DNA of 64,000 bases from Megalonaias nervosa (Eukaryota > Mollusca > Bivalvia > Unionida > Unionidae): assembly GCA_016617855.1 (NCBI GenBank), contig JAECUM010001818.1, positions 1-64,000 on the forward strand, in the 5' to 3' direction. The notes under the pieces are model-generated. The model did no database searches and had not been told where the DNA came from. It saw nothing but the letters and a program-made list of their open reading frames with translations. This document shows, piece after piece, positions 1 through 14,049 of this stretch. Within the stretch, counting starts at the first letter, position 1. Each line of letters begins with the position of its first letter. The position numbers and the translations under genes were made by a program.

Positions 1-567
1 TAACAAACTGCGAGTTACTCATGCTACAATTTTTTGGTGGGGTTTATATACAGGGGCAAAAATCTACATAAAAGCACATCTTGAAAGAGGTGCACACAAG
101 GAGTTAATGTGAATGTTTTTTATACCGATCACAAAATCACAAAATAAAATTTTTAATTCTTTTGATATATGGTAATTTCTAATGATTTATTACTGGGAGG
201 AATTATAAGAATTGCAACGAAGAAAACTATGGCAAACATGGATTCAGCTTGATTATTTTACAGTCAAGACGTGCAGATTTTGTCAAGAGGTCCTTTGGTT
301 TGGTAGTATTAAAACATTGTTTTTACAAGCGATATTGGGTCCCATCGGAGTGGTTTAGTGGAGCTAAGAAGCAGCATCACCAACTTGAGAATAGGCGTCG
401 ATCTTTATAGAGACTGATACAACTTGTGGCCAGGGGAGAGCACTGCATTAATTTATACTTAGTATCTCTTGTGCAAAAAAGATAGCATTCATTGTTTTCT
501 GTTGGTTTCTGAATGCATTTTATCAGTCATAGCCTTCAGCTTCAAATATATTTTAAATTCATTTCAG
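1..567. other. intron upstream of the first visible calmodulin exon
   Basis: No coding exon is visible here. The stretch ends in a pyrimidine-rich tract and a splice acceptor (ATTTCAG, 561-567). The calmodulin start codon and first residues must lie upstream of the window, because no sequence coding the N-terminal residues before EFKEAF is found. An open frame that reads from 513 into the exon simply runs through the acceptor and is not the real N-terminus. Confidence 0.7.
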
Positions 568-711
568 AATTTAAAGAAGCTTTCAGTCTTTTTGATAAAG
601 ATGGAGATGGCACAATCACGACTAAGGAACTGGGAACTGTAATGAGGTCTCTTGGCCAGAATCCAACTGAAGCAGAGTTGCAAGACATGATCAATGAAGT
701 TGATGCTGATG
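568..711 (+). CDS. CALM: calmodulin, internal exon (EF-hands 1 and start of 2)
   Basis: This 144-bp exon encodes residues from [16 protein letters not shown] to NEVDADG. It contains the complete EF-hand 1 loop ([12 protein letters not shown]) and the first half of loop 2. It is bounded by acceptor ATTTCAG (561-567) and donor GTAATT (712). It starts in phase 1 (split Glu codon) and ends in phase 1 (split Gly codon), which matches the start of the next exon at 7,495. Calmodulin is the cytosolic/nuclear Ca2+ sensor that activates kinases, phosphatases and channels. The sequence is the near-invariant animal form with no break. It looks like the functional host gene and not a processed copy, because the introns are retained. 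Confidence 0.97.
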
Positions 712-1424
712 GTAATTCCTATGTGCACTTGTTGAATTTTTTAGCTTTAACAGCTACTGCTCAACATTTTGTACTAAATGTAACTTTGATGGTACAAAAA
801 TGTTGACGAGGCCATTGTCAAGGCCAGAACAATGTAATAACAAATTATGTCCTCATTTGTAGTGATTGTTGCTTTGCACATAACTGCATCAAAGTTATTC
901 AAAATCTCCCTGCTGGATTGGGGATGTAGAATAGTCCTGATGCACCCTTCCACATGTTGCAAGTTTGGTGAAAAGTTTTAACCTTCAGTTTGTGGGATGT
1001 GTGCATTTGACATTTTGACCCCAAAATGAACAGGAGTCATTTTGTTTAAATGCAAGCCATCCACAGATTATTCTTGAAGTAGGTAAAGCAATCTGATTAA
1101 AATCAGATATCCACTGTCCAATGTGAAGATCTGACAGTGACCACTTTGGGGCCGTATTCTGGTGACCTTTTAATTTGCCAGTGAAAGTGCACCTTTCAAA
1201 AATATGGAAGTGAATCTAATCGTTCGGCACAGTGATGCTCTTGAACTATATTGCTTAGTCTCCCAAATGAGAAGATACAAGATTTCATCTGATTGGCTTA
1301 TAAAATTAACAATTATGGTAATAACATAGGTCATCAGAACATGCCCTGTAAGTGGTCACTGTCAGACAATCACTAGGACAGTGGAGATCAGATTTTACTC
1401 AGATTAGTAGATTAACCCTTTACC

Positions 1425-3570
1425 TCATAGAGTGTATGGCTTTTTATCCAGTTGATAAACACATAACAAAAGTTGCACAGTGCAGTACACAATTAATAGA
1501 ACATGTGTTACCTATTTGACACATACACAAAGGTCTGCCTGTTAACTGTTAAGCAGTGTAGTATGTTACGTTTAACATCAGTTTTAACCATAGTACATTT
1601 TTGGTACACATCTATTATGTAAGATTTAAGAGTAAAATCCCACGATTGTTATAGCCATATAATTATTTTTCACAGAAGAATTGACCTATCGCCACTTGTC
1701 AATCACGCTGGATCATTTAACCAATCAGCGAGCGTAAATTAGACACACCTCTAGGCATTGCTTAAGTCCACCATTTTCCTCTGACAAGCTGCTTGTAGCA
1801 ACAATGAATTGATTATGATAAGTATTTACAAATTTTGCAATGATTTGTTGATTTCTCGATCGATAACGGTGAAAAGAAGTCTTGTAATTCTGACATTCAA
1901 TATCCAGATCGTCTAAATGGAGGAATTAGATGTATTCCTTTCCCAAAACATAGGTGAAACTTCGATGGATAACGACTTGTCGCGTGTACGATCAGCTGAA
2001 TAAAGACACAATTGATGCCAATTACAACGTGTTTGTTTGCATAAAAGTATGTCCCGTTGATAGCTTGAAAAAAAAGAATTTGAAATTGAAAAATATATAT
2101 GTAAAAATTAACGTTTCAAGAATATAGGTGGAGAACGCCCCAACTTTCGGGTCTCTGATATATATATATATTATTTATTCTTGTATAGGAAGCACTGAAC
2201 CCAAGGCTGCATTATTTTAAAGTTTGAAAATTTACACTTCAATGTTGGCTTGTCCCAAAATTAATGATTTATCGTCTCGATCTTTCAGACACTAGAGTGA
2301 CGCTTTACTTTCTCATTGGGTTCAAGGAGGGATGGGGATACAAAAATGTAATTAGTGCGAGTGTGATTGTGATTTAGATTTTTAACGTAGCTTTTTTTAA
2401 CAATTTTTCAGTCATATCGCTAAAATGTAATTAGTAATAAAGAAATACAAAATAAAGGTTTCAAATAATTATCTTCTGATATATTAAGCATGCATTTACA
2501 TGTTTACATCAACAGACATCCTTGATCAAAATTCCATCTGACAAGCATAGCAGACCTTAAAATTATTATGTACAACAGTATACTTCTAAACAGTAATTAT
2601 TTACAATTTTGTTATTAATTTTTAATTCATATACTTCCAAGGCAGCATAAACATAAGTCAGATAAAATTAACAAGGATAACATTATCTGCTAAATACATC
2701 GGCATCTTTTGGAGCAAGTTTCCTTTCATATGAATAAGTTCTTAAACAGCTTTACAATTGATTGTTATTATTTACTGAAATAAAACACTTAGGTTATTAA
2801 TGTACGAACTTGAACTACATACATAAATATTGTCTACTGCAGTTTAATTAATGCAACTTGGTAATTTTATATTTTTAAGAATAATACAAATTACATTAAA
2901 TAAACATATCACTTAAACTGAAACATATTTCTTTGCCAAATGCTGCATGTTTGTCGGAGGTTAAGTCACGTGATTTGGTAGGCGGAGCGATCTATCGTCT
3001 GGCATAAGGTCAATTTGTTATGAGCTTTAAAATCTTGAGAGAACCTGTTCATCGTCAAGCCAGTGAAGCCATGTGACCAAATGTAGCTGTCATTTCTCAT
3101 ACTCAAAATTTACAAGTTCTTTGTCAATGTCTACATCACCAAATCCTCTGAATTTGATAATTTATAAAAACTAATTGTTGCCTACATCAGTATCAGCTTT
3201 TACTCTAGTTAGTGAAGTTTTCATGGTAGTGATTCTGATCATGCAAACTCGAGAAGTACTGAACGAAATCCGTGGCCTCCATTTTGAAAAGTGGAGAATA
3301 TGACCCAGTTCATTCACGTCAATGAATATAGTATCTAATAGGGGGTTTTCCCAGAAGGTGGTGCTGTGAAAACCAGCTCCAAATGGCTGATGTTTACAGC
3401 AGGCGACGAAAGGTGCCTCCATGAGAATGGTGTAGAAGTGTCAAAACACGCTTCCATGCGAGTCGGGTATTGGTATCCAAAAGTGCTTCTAAGAGAATGG
3501 AGTAGAGGCATCCAGAGGCACTTGCATAAGGTAAAAGTGGGATTCTGGAGATCATTCAGAAACCATTTTT
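1425..3570. repeat. dispersed repeat family R1, copy A (interrupted)
   Basis: Blocks at about 1,425-1,682 and 3,012-3,570 match, in the same order, blocks at about 23,500-23,940 and 28,461-28,830. Shared landmarks are TTTAAGAGTAAAATC, CTTTAAAATCTTGAGAGAACC, ATGCAAACTCGAGA/ATCCAAACTCGAGA, and a tail with repeated GTGCTTCCATG-like words. Copy A is split by the element at 1,683-3,011. Copy B is split by an LTR retrotransposon. No coding function is visible. Confidence 0.7.
1683..3011. mobile_element. 1.3 kb non-autonomous DNA transposon-like insertion
   Basis: The ends are imperfect inverted repeats (left GACCTATCGCC, right reverse-complements to GACCTTATGCC). The insertion is flanked by AATT on both sides (1,679-1,682 and 3,012-3,015). 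Copy B of the surrounding repeat (about 23,735-23,760) lacks the insertion and shows one AATT, so it acts as an empty site. No transposase frame is visible. The family is not identified. Confidence 0.6.
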
Positions 3571-6339
3571 AGCAGAGATGTAGGCTGCATGATTGGGATT
3601 GCTGCCGTGTTTTTAGCAACAACAAATATAAGGGGAGAAAAGCAGCACAAAAGAAATAAAATTCATCCATTTTATATAATGGTGCATATTAATTGGTGTT
3701 GCACATAAGCGTGGGGTCATGGATTCCCACAGTTTATTGTCCTATGTTGCCCAAAACTTGACCCTTTGCACCTGCGATGGGAGTATTTTGTTTGGGGAAA
3801 AAATAGAACAACATCTGCAACTTTTCTTGTGTGATTAGAGATTCCACTTGGGTTGTGAATTTATTGGTACTTTGTACCTGCAAGGACAGGAAAAGTTTGT
3901 ACAAGGTCAAACTACACCTCTCCTTCGCTAACACACGCACAATGGGGGTCCACAAACATAGACCGCACTATAAGCGAGGGCGCAAGTTACAAGGGACCTC
4001 CAAAAATTTTAAAAATTCGCCTAGATATCGATAAAACAGCCGGGGGGGGGGTCGGGTTGGGGAACTGGGCCATTTAATGACTGAATGCTCATTCTACGAT
4101 CATGTCGATAATAATTTTTAATAATGCACTTTTTCTAATGCAGTTGTTCATTATTCTGTTTAAATAACATTTATTTTCAAAATGTCCAATATGTGAAAGA
4201 TCGTTCCAAATGGTTTCAACAACCATCACGTGTACACAAAAAACATCTGTGTATTATGTCACTGCCTTTTGTTTTTTTGATGAGTCTGGTTCTCGGAGTG
4301 GTATTTAATAGTATCCTACCGTATCGGGAGTCAAAAGAGTGGGCAACTCGACTAACTGTCGATACACCACCAAACAAGATTCCATTTTTTCAAAAACATG
4401 AGAAATTTATTTCGTGAGAGAATTGTCTACATTGAATCTCCATTTTTGTATTGTTCAGTTAGTACAGTATTGATGTCATGATTTCATTGGAAGTAATAAT
4501 GAAACTTCTTCTCATCTCTGAGGATATCGCTAAGTGCCAGTTCAAGAAGTCTCAGAAACTCGCTTGCCCACAATGGTCCGTATCTGTGAAACCAAGCTCT
4601 TTATTTTACGAAGTATTCATTTCGCTTGGTTGCCTTGCTATCTTTGATCACAGTTACCAATGAGTCAGTTAATTTACGGTAGTGTATGTTACATACACAA
4701 TAACATTTATAACAGTGATTGATCAAATGAAGTGAGTTCACCCGACATACGACCAGGGCTGCTAGATTTTAAGTTTGTTGGATTTTCGTGCCTTTTAACT
4801 TTTCTTTTATTCCAGCTCCTTTATTTGATTCAAAGACATAATTAACGTGATAATACAAAGGATGCCAGCTTTTAATTCATTGCAACAGTACAACAAATAC
4901 TTAAGCAAGTCAGTTATGAAAACAGTGGTCGGCACCTAATTAGGTTCTCCAGACATGCCTACCATCCGCATTTTGCGTATTAGTCCCTCAAAATGCCCAA
5001 ATTTTCCTTTGCGTCCCACAAATACACATTTAGTGTTGAAAATCCGCAAAAGTGGGGATAAAATAACCGCATGTCATAAAATATGCTATCACCTACCAGA
5101 ACAGGAAATCATATATCTGCGCATGCGCGATGGTTTAAAATAGCCATTGCAAACACGTGTGCTCTGAGGCGGTTCTGATATAAAAATCTACATTCACAGA
5201 TTCTTTTACATTCTGTTTACACTGAGTTGTGTTTTGATTCTGGACAAAAAATTCATGGCTTCTAAAAACCAATTGGATGTCGATGAAAGTAATTAAAAAC
5301 TTGCATAAAAAAAACCTTCAATGTTTTCGTAAAGAATACACTGAGTATGAATTCTTGAAGCCAGAAAAAATGCAGACACAAATGCTTTCTGCAACATTTG
5401 TAATTGTGAATTTTCAATAAAGTCTGGAGGAATGTTCGATATACACGTTTCAGGAAAAAGGCATTCCGATCTTGAAAAAGAAGTTAAATGCTCTAAGAAA
5501 ATTGTTGGATTTATTTTATTATAGGCTGGATCTAGTGCAACTTCATCTTCTCTGCCTAAGTCTACTGTAATTAGAGCTCAAGTTATGTTAGTAGATATCA
5601 TTACTGAACTCAATCTGCCTATGAGCACACTTGATACATTTTCAAAGGCTTTTAAAATTATGTTTAGTGACTCTGACATTGCTAAACAATTTCAGTGTGG
5701 AAGAACAAAAAGAACTGATATTGTTAAAATAGCGGCCAATACTACATTAAAATTAGATGAAAGAATGCGGAAATTGCCCATTCACTGTTTCTGCAGATGG
5801 AAGCAATGATCAAGGAAACTTCAAGGTCTTTCCTGGACTTGAATTTTGTATATTTGTATATATTGTGAATAGGTGGGTACTGGGTTTTATACAAAAATAT
5901 TATAAATATGCATTACTGGTATTTAATGATGTTATGAGAGAATTTATTATGTTTATTCACGCTAACATACTTGTGTTCCTCATTTTCATGTTCTGTCCCT
6001 CATTTTTGGTGGTGGCGTCCCTCAAAAACGTTTTCTGGGGTAGGCATGTCTGGGTTCTCAGAGAAACGCTCGCGGACATAACTGTTACGATAGATTGACA
6101 CATTTTACGTTTAATTACAAGAGGACACATTTTGCATTTATGACAATTACACTTAAAAGGAACTAAACAATAGAACTAGAACATAAATTTCAATTAATAA
6201 AAAAAATTATTTAATTTGTATTTATTTGTTAAAGTGCTGCCTCCACTTGGCGTAAGTGACATTTTCATTTATCGAAATTTCCTTGCATATTGTTAATTGC
6301 GGTGTACTACCATTTGGAAAGAAAATGTAAAAAATTGTA

Positions 6340-6611
6340 TGACTTATTTTTAAATTTGACTACATTGTGAGCAAAACTGAAATTATCTGGAGATTTTGTG
6401 CTTGCCAAATTTCCAGGAGAAATGGCAGTCAGAACAACTGTGATCTTGCAGATAAAAACCAGGGGGAGGGTAACCATGTTACCTGACTTTTTTGTGAGCA
6501 AAACTGAAATTGTCTTGAGATTTTGTCCTTGCCAAATTGCCAATAGAAACGGTAATCTAAACAACTTCTTTGATTTGCTGATAAAACTTGGGGAAGGGTA
6601 ACCATATTATG
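6340..6611. repeat. two-copy tandem repeat, period about 127 bp
   Basis: The block beginning TGTGAGCAAAACTGAAATT occurs at 6,366 and again at 6,493, each followed by GAGATTTTGT, CTTGCCAAATT and a GGTAACCAT segment. The copies are diverged. No gene is recognised. Confidence 0.75.
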
Positions 6612-7216
6612 TGACTTGATGTCTTATTTGATTTAAAATGCATACCTTTGCATTATAGTACCACTAAATGTCAGGAAATCTTAGGTTTGGAAGGAAAAGA
6701 GAAATTTTAATGGCTCTTGTTTAGAATTTTGATTCATTTTTTTCTTTGTTAGACTGGTGATTGTGTAAATTAATAGTGTTATTGTTGTGCTAGAATGACT
6801 TGTATGGCTGGTGATGCCAGATGAAAGTTGTTGGAACTATCTTTCCAAAAGTGGCTATTGCCTTGTATCATGTACCTTGGTATATAGATTCGTCATCTGG
6901 ACTACTGCACCTTTAACTAAAACCATGTCACTGACTTGTATGAGATGCTTCAATTCCTTCCATTAAGCATTGCATCAAATTTTATTTTGGACACTTTTGC
7001 CTGTGGAGTAGTGTAACATTTGATGAGTGCAGTATAAGTACTACTGTACTACTTGAGCTAAACAAAATTGGAAGATGGCCATATCACCATTGTCGATTAT
7101 CTTGTCTCGTTAACCGGCAATAATTTTTACATCAGACCCAATCAGAGTTCACCCAGCCTTATTACACCAGTATTTACTGGCAAGATTTGATAAATTTACA
7201 ACACCTAGCTTGTGCG

Positions 7217-7242
7217 CACACACACACACACACACGCACGCA

Positions 7243-7277
<35 letters not shown>
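7217..7277. repeat. (CA)n microsatellite with CG interruptions
   Basis: Dinucleotide run of CA with internal CGCACG interruptions, inside the calmodulin intron. Confidence 0.95.
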
Positions 7278-7278
<1 letters not shown>

Positions 7279-7368
7279 CCATTCATTATATAGTAGTAAA
7301 ATTGCATGCAAATTGTACTTTATAAGGCAGTCTAGCTACAAGTTGCTATCCTCAGACTTCCATGGATA

Positions 7369-7372
<4 letters not shown>

Positions 7373-7408
<36 letters not shown>
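7373..7408. repeat. (GT)n microsatellite
   Basis: Uninterrupted TG dinucleotide run. With the CA tract about 100 bp upstream it could form a large inverted structure. Confidence 0.95.
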
Positions 7409-7412
<4 letters not shown>

Positions 7413-7472
7413 CTGTTGTGCAAGTCCACCAGTTACTGTTGTATTTCTTGTTACTTTTCAGGAACAGCGTAA

Positions 7473-7793
<321 letters not shown>

Positions 7794-8211
7794 TGAAAAG
7801 TACTAAAATGCCTTTTATCTTCAGCAGTAAAGACGAATAAAGCTAGAGGTGAAAATCTTTTAAGTAGTTGTTGGCCAATTCAAGATTCAAAACATGAAAA
7901 TTTTCAAGAATTTGTTGGACCCATTAAAAACCCTTCAATAGGTGGTGGGTGGGTGTTCTTCAATCTTTCTATTCTCTAATGTTGCAAGACCAGGAAAGCT
8001 TATGCAGTCATCCCTCATCTGATATATTGCATCCATTTGCAATTATTTGTACACGAGACTTCATAGGAAGTCTGTCTTGGCATGGCAGTTTTTCAAATCA
8101 TGTATCATACATTGTATTTAGGTCCCTCCTCCCCCCCATGTGCATTTCCTGTAGCACTGGTTTTAAAATTTGGATAGGTAGGTAGGTTTTTAAAAATTTA
8201 TTGCGTGTGTA

Positions 8212-8245
<34 letters not shown>

Positions 8246-8438
8246 CAGTCCTACCCACTTATATCGACATCACTTATGTCGACAAACCGCCTATTTCGAC
8301 AAAAAAGCAAAGTCCCGGTCCCTTGGTCTACTATTACTACCAAAATTGTCATGCTTATGTCGATGTTGAGATAAAAAAATAAACGTACATGTTGACAGAA
8401 CCCCTTGGTCCCAGCTTGAACAAATCCTTTGTTTTCTA

Positions 8439-8700
8439 ATCATTTATGTTGACAAGCTGCCAGTTCCGACCCATTCTTTGTTGAACAATTAGTTGATCTT
8501 GCCGCCAGGCTTTAATTTTCCCGCCTTATCATTTATGTCGACCAGCTGCCAGTTCCGACCCAAACTTTTTCAACAATTAGCTGATCTTGCTGCCAGGCTT
8601 TAATTTTCCTGCCTAATTATTTATGTCGGCAAGCGGCCAGTTCTGACCTGTACTTTATTCAACAATTAGTTGATCTTGCCGCCAGGCTTTAATGTCGTGG
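8439..8700. repeat. three tandem copies of a sub-repeat, about 90 bp
   Basis: The order TTTATGT(T/C)G(A/G)C, GCCAGTTC(C/T)GACC, CAACAATTAG(T/C)TGATC, CCAGGCTTTAAT is repeated three times inside the pogo-like element. Confidence 0.8.
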
Positions 8701-8868
8701 TCGGTTAAAAAAACAGGCTTTTGTTTGGTCCTATAAAGTTGACCTCTCGCGGCGACTTAAATAAAAGCAATGAAATCTGATCGGTTCTTGCATTTTCCAA
8801 AGTGATCGTTGATTAAAACAAGTTTATTGTGCTGTGAAATTTCCTTTTTAACTTTATTTATATTTACG

Positions 8869-8988
8869 ATGGCTACCAACGGCAGTGTAAAACGCAGATT
8901 AAATTTACAGTCTCTGGAAACTAAATATCTGGCTGTTAAGGAAGTTGAGGGTGGGGCATCTCGCAAAGATGTCTGTGAAAAATTTTAA
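8869..8988 (+). pseudogene. fragment of pogo/CENP-B type N-terminal HTH
   Basis: A 39-codon frame beginning MATNGSVKRRLNLQSLETKY and continuing with KEVEGGASRKDVCEKF. The pattern of basic start, helix, GGASRKDVCEKF turn-helix resembles the CENP-B/Tigger N-terminal DNA-binding domain, which in these families binds the transposon ends. It stops at TAA (8,986) before the second helix-turn-helix. The rest of the transposase is missing. Assignment rests on motif resemblance and the TA-flanked element around it. Confidence 0.6.
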
Positions 8989-11964
8989 ATGTATACCACT
9001 TGTGCTGACATTGTTACAATATTGTATTGTCAGAATCATTTTCTTTTAATACCTCATTAGCAGGTGTCAATGTATACAATATTATGTCTTCATTAATCAT
9101 ATCAGCCACATCTCTTGTTCGCTTTTATGTACTTTTCATGATGACTTCTGTAACTAAATACACGTACTGTTTAAACCAACTTGTCGACAGGTTTTCATTT
9201 CCCCGTGAATAGCCCCATCCCCTTGGTAGCCTCAGTAAGATGGGAACAGACTGACCAAAATCTAGACCAATTTAAGTACATGTACTTGAAGCATGTAAAT
9301 AACAACTACGCAACCATGTGTTTATGCCGACAAGGAAAATTGTAGTGAATGTTTTTCATATCAGGATGTGACCGATGCAATATTTTATTGTGGATTTTAT
9401 TACACAAAGGTAACCAAAATGTAATTTGTCAATATACAAGTGTATTTGACACTGGTTTTGTCTTCATGTAATCAAAATTTGCATTGTTTGTTTTCTGAAA
9501 GTGTAAATGCTACCCACTGACAGGTCACCACTTGTTTATGAATTTAACTTGTACCTTTTTCAGACCCCTCCCAACCCCCCCCCCCCAACACTTATCTCGA
9601 CATCCGCCTATGTCGACAATATTTCCTCGGGCCCAAGGATGTCGACATAAACGGGTAGGACTGTATATATATAATGTACTAAGCACTGTAAGTACTGGGC
9701 TAAATCGCTCAATTAGACGCACAAATCAATTTTGGGAATTTTATTCTTTTCAATTCTTTTGATGAAATTTTTGTGAACTTTTTTTTGCAAAATAATTTTA
9801 ACATATATATTATTGATGATTAGTATATATAATACACTTGGCGCTTCAAGTACTGGGTTAAACCAGCTCAATTAGATGCATATACTTTTTGACTTGGGGG
9901 GGGGGGAGGGGATATGCTAAGGTCACTATGAAAAAGGGAGGCAGTCGGCAGACTTGAAATACACATTTTTTTTCCCCTAATGGATGATTCAGTAATAAAA
10001 TAAATATGATTGTGTTCACTTCGAATTTGTGAGAAGCAATACAAGTAATGTTTATTATTCAATAAATAAGATGCACAATAATTAAATCCCAGTCTGCTGA
10101 TGGATATTTTGGTCTTGCCAGCTTGCATTGTTGTATTTTGGTTCTCCACAACAGTATCAAACATTACAGACATTATAATCTATAGCTGCTGCTGCTACCT
10201 CTAAAATTCAGAGTGGAATGTAAGGAAACTTTTTAAAGTCGTCATGGGATGGGGGTCTGAAAATAAATTTTTACATTACTTCCAGCATTTGACTGGTAAT
10301 ATCATCAGCTGGCAAATATCAAACTATTTTCAGTGTCCACTAACTTATTTATTTTGAAACAAAAATTTGATATTTCCAAAATATCCCTTGAAAGAATTTT
10401 TTTTAGCAGTATCAAAACTGAAAGTAGGTCAGTGCTAACATCAACTTCAAACCCAGGGGTCTAGCTTGTTTTCAGATTGTGCTGTTGTTAAGTAGAACAT
10501 TGTTACAATTGATTCATGTGTGTGTGTGTGAGCCAAAGACTTGGCCAATAGATCAGTTATTGCAGTACACAGAAATGAAATGGGTTTGAAGTTGGAACAT
10601 TATTTTCTCACATGGATTCTATTTTTGATTCCATTTAGAATGAGAAACTGATAACATATTAGTGAAGGGAACACGATGGAGGTTGTCACTTGGCAGGTCT
10701 AACAAATATATACAAGTTGTTCACATCTCTGGCAGCTTTGGAGAGGTTGAATCTTGTGTTTAAAATTTGGGGAGTTAGGTGTAATTGATTTCTTTTGTGT
10801 ATTGTAATGGATATATAATTTGCTCAGGTCCCTATTGCATATGGGCTATACTTTGTTTAGATTTTAGATAGGGTCCCAGAACCTAGACATGGTGAAAGTC
10901 CAAGTATGAGTTGGAGCCTGGAGAGTTTTTTGGGCAAGTTTGGTGTCAAAGCTTTAAGTTGAGACATTTTCGTTGACTTGTCCTTTTTTCATTTTTTTTT
11001 TTTTTATGGAAGTGCCTAGTGCAAAATTGATGTTAAAAATTTGTCACAATATGTTTGGAGCAAAAATGCACATTTAAATGCCATACAGTATTTGGCCTCT
11101 TTGATAAATACAGTACAGCTAATCGTTTTTTTTTCTTATGCACATTGTGGTGGGAGTAGAGAAATGATAGAGAGAATTAAGAAAGTCCCTCCACCATCTC
11201 CAGAATTTCCAGTGCTTCTCTCTGAATAGCACTGTACACATACATTCTCACAGAATTGCATCAAATGATCACCATGCAGTGAGCATGATTAACTGTTCAG
11301 GTAAGGATGCACTAAAGGGTTTCATTGAGAGTATGTTGGGCCATGAACTAATTACATGCCCTGGACATGCTTTTGGGGGCCTTTATTATTTTTTAGACCA
11401 TGTTGTATATTGGATGAAGTTTCATGTACATCTGCTATTTATAATGGATACTTGATCAGATTGGTAAAACAGTTCTCTTATTCTCTTTTTAAATGCATCT
11501 TTCTGATGCAGGCACATTGACATTAAAGTGCTATTGTTGGAGAAGTGGTTCTTTGCTACTTGTATATTAATGTACTTACGTAAATATCATTTTCTATTTT
11601 AAAGAAATTGAGCTTAGATCAAAACATGGACAAGTTTGTGAGTAGTTTAATGTCGTTATTTAAATTAACTACAATTGCTGAAGACAGTTGACTACATAAC
11701 TGCTTATTTTCACAAAAACTGGATAAATGGTACATAAAACAATCCAGGAATAATTTTTTTTTTCCATTTGCAGAATTAAAAAGTATGTATGATTTGTTTG
11801 ATGTATATCTGGTTTTGTTTTGGGTTGTATGACAGGGTCAGATGATCATTCTAGCCCCCCACCCCAATGTTAGATGCTGAGGCATTTTGTAGATATTTGG
11901 CAGATTTGCTTACAATGGTGTGATTATGGATATGGCACTTAACAATGAACCATAGTACAGTAGG

Positions 11965-12025
<61 letters not shown>

Positions 12026-12042
12026 CATATATATATATATAC
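11965..12042. repeat. (TA)n microsatellite
   Basis: Long AT dinucleotide run with ACACATACAT interruptions. A further TA run lies at about 12,089-12,103. Confidence 0.95.
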
Positions 12043-13419
12043 ATGCATACATACATAATTTAAAGAAAGGGTGGAAAAAAAATCCCAATATATATATATA
12101 TATTTTTACACATCTTTCCTTTAAATGAGTAAACTTGATTAACCAAATGTTGACTTGACATAAAGAGAGAGAAATTTTTGGATAAAGAGAACTGGTAGTC
12201 TTGAATGTTGTACAGTTTGTCAGGAAAAGGAATTGCAAGAGAGCAGACCATAATTGTGAGAGGTGCTTCTCATTTGAGGACTTCCAACAAACTTACACTG
12301 TTAATTGCTCGGTTAGATAGGTGTGTCTCTAAGATATGACACCCCAAGTCGGATGGCTTCATGTAATAATTACATCTTTCCCAAGTGAAAATTGACATCC
12401 TTATCCATTCCTACTTCTTTTTCATACTTAATCACTGTGTTGACAACGGTGCTGCTTTGAAATGAACATTTTGGGGTGGGGGTGGGATAGGGATTCTTTT
12501 AGTAAAGAAATTGTCTTTTAATTAAAGAAAAAAATTCCATTATGAAAGAAAATCCCAGCCCCCAACTTTTCCCTTCAAAAGATGTGCCTCTTGTTGACTC
12601 ACAATTTAGGCTTGTCCAGATTTCTTTGAATAAAGTATAGATGTAAAATTCCTATAACCATCAATTATTATTGATCCACATACTGTGATATAAAATTCTT
12701 GAGCTTCATTGTTTAAACTGAATTGGGATTGCACATGAATTTTTGACATCAGTAATTACTGTAAATGAAAGTTTTGCATGGAAGCCAATTATTCTTTTAT
12801 ATACATGGCATGTATTGAATATACAAGACTTTTAAACATTTTCCTGTATTACTGACATGAAGACCATTGATTATTCAGATGTTTTCTCATTGTTAATTTT
12901 TATAAGTTTAAGTCTTTCCATAGGTGTTCTTCATGCATTGGTTATTGAAAATGTTGATCATTAATGTCAACCAGCCCTTCTGTGTGATGGAAGTTGAATG
13001 GCAATTTGTAGGCTTTTTCCCTCCACCATGGAGGTTCAATATAGAGCAAGCAGGGAGAGTTTAACAGCCCCAATGGAACTTGGGGAGAATTAAAAAACTA
13101 CTTGAGCTGTACTGTATATAATAGACAAAGTTTGCATACTAACTTGAGAAATTTGTTTAACACCCAGGTCTCGATTTCTTGATGGTATGCATATTTGCTA
13201 TGATACTTTTCAATGATTCTGTTTTGTTTTTTTGTTTTTTTATGGAGGAACTTTTATTTTAAATGAGTTTTCATTCCTCTTAACAAGTTGCACCTCTGCA
13301 TACATGTGACAGAACTAGAACATCAAACCAGTAGATTTTCACATTTTGGTCAGTAGATAGCCCATCAGATTTTGTATTGATACATTTTTTTCGTGTTTTG
13401 AAGTGACTGATGTATTTTG

Positions 13420-13672
13420 TTGTTTTGGTTTAACGCCATTTATTAGTGCAAGATGGACTATACATGGTGGCCAGTATAAATGGTGGAGGAAGAACCTGGG
13501 AAAACTCGGGGGGGGGGGGGGAAGAACCACTGACCCACAAACGCTACTGACAAACTTTCTCACATACTTGCTTTGGCCGTGTTTTAGACCTGGGCCCATG
13601 TGGACATATGGGATAGCAGTGAGCGGTAAAGGTGAATGCTTTAAACCACTTGGCCACCCGGGCATCCTTTAA
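13420..13672 (+). repeat. SINE-like dispersed repeat
   Basis: It begins GGTTTAACGCCATTTATTAG and ends CACTTGGCCACCCGGGC, with a G homopolymer in the middle. The GTTTAACGCC start and the tRNA-like end resemble mollusc SINEs of the DC/tRNA type. Its exact family and boundaries cannot be fixed by eye. Confidence 0.45.
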
Positions 13673-14049
13673 GGAGACTGAAAAGACCAGTGCATATTTT
13701 GCCATAATGTGCATTCTTTTGATACTACAATAATCGGCAAGTCTTGCACATTCATCAGATTATGAAGGAGATTATTAAAGACCGAGTTGATCTCATTCAT
13801 TTGTTTAGATTTTGTTATTTAGTTTTAAATCTGCAAGCATTTTTAGTTTCCTTGACGAGATCACTGATTGGTGAACACTGATGACAATGATTATGATTTG
13901 AGTTTCACACCTGACAGACTTGCAATAGTTTACTGGTCCAATTTCAACTTGAATCACTTTGTAGTTTGTGAAGAATGGAGAATGGCCTCACCATATCAGC
14001 ATCAGAATGTGGCAGTGACAAAACAGCCACGTTCACAGACCTGCCTATC

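Larger units (their letters stand above)
8246..9663. mobile_element. pogo/Tigger-like DNA transposon, internally deleted
   Basis: The left end CAGTCCTACCC mirrors the right end GGGTAGGACTG, and the repeats continue imperfectly through TATGTCGACAT-type words. TA dinucleotides flank both ends (8,244-8,245 and 9,664-9,665), as expected for Tc1/mariner-pogo insertion. An internal fragment resembles a pogo/CENP-B type helix-turn-helix (8,869-8,988). No DDE catalytic domain remains, so the 1.4 kb copy is non-autonomous. Three tandem copies of a sub-repeat lie in its left part. Confidence 0.75.

Noticed and set aside
513..567. N-terminal extension of the calmodulin frame
   Set aside because: It runs through the splice acceptor ATTTCAG and replaces the conserved calmodulin N-terminus; it is intron sequence.
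712..806. C-terminal extension of the first calmodulin exon frame
   Set aside because: It reads past the donor GTAATT into the intron, while exon phase joins perfectly to 7,495.
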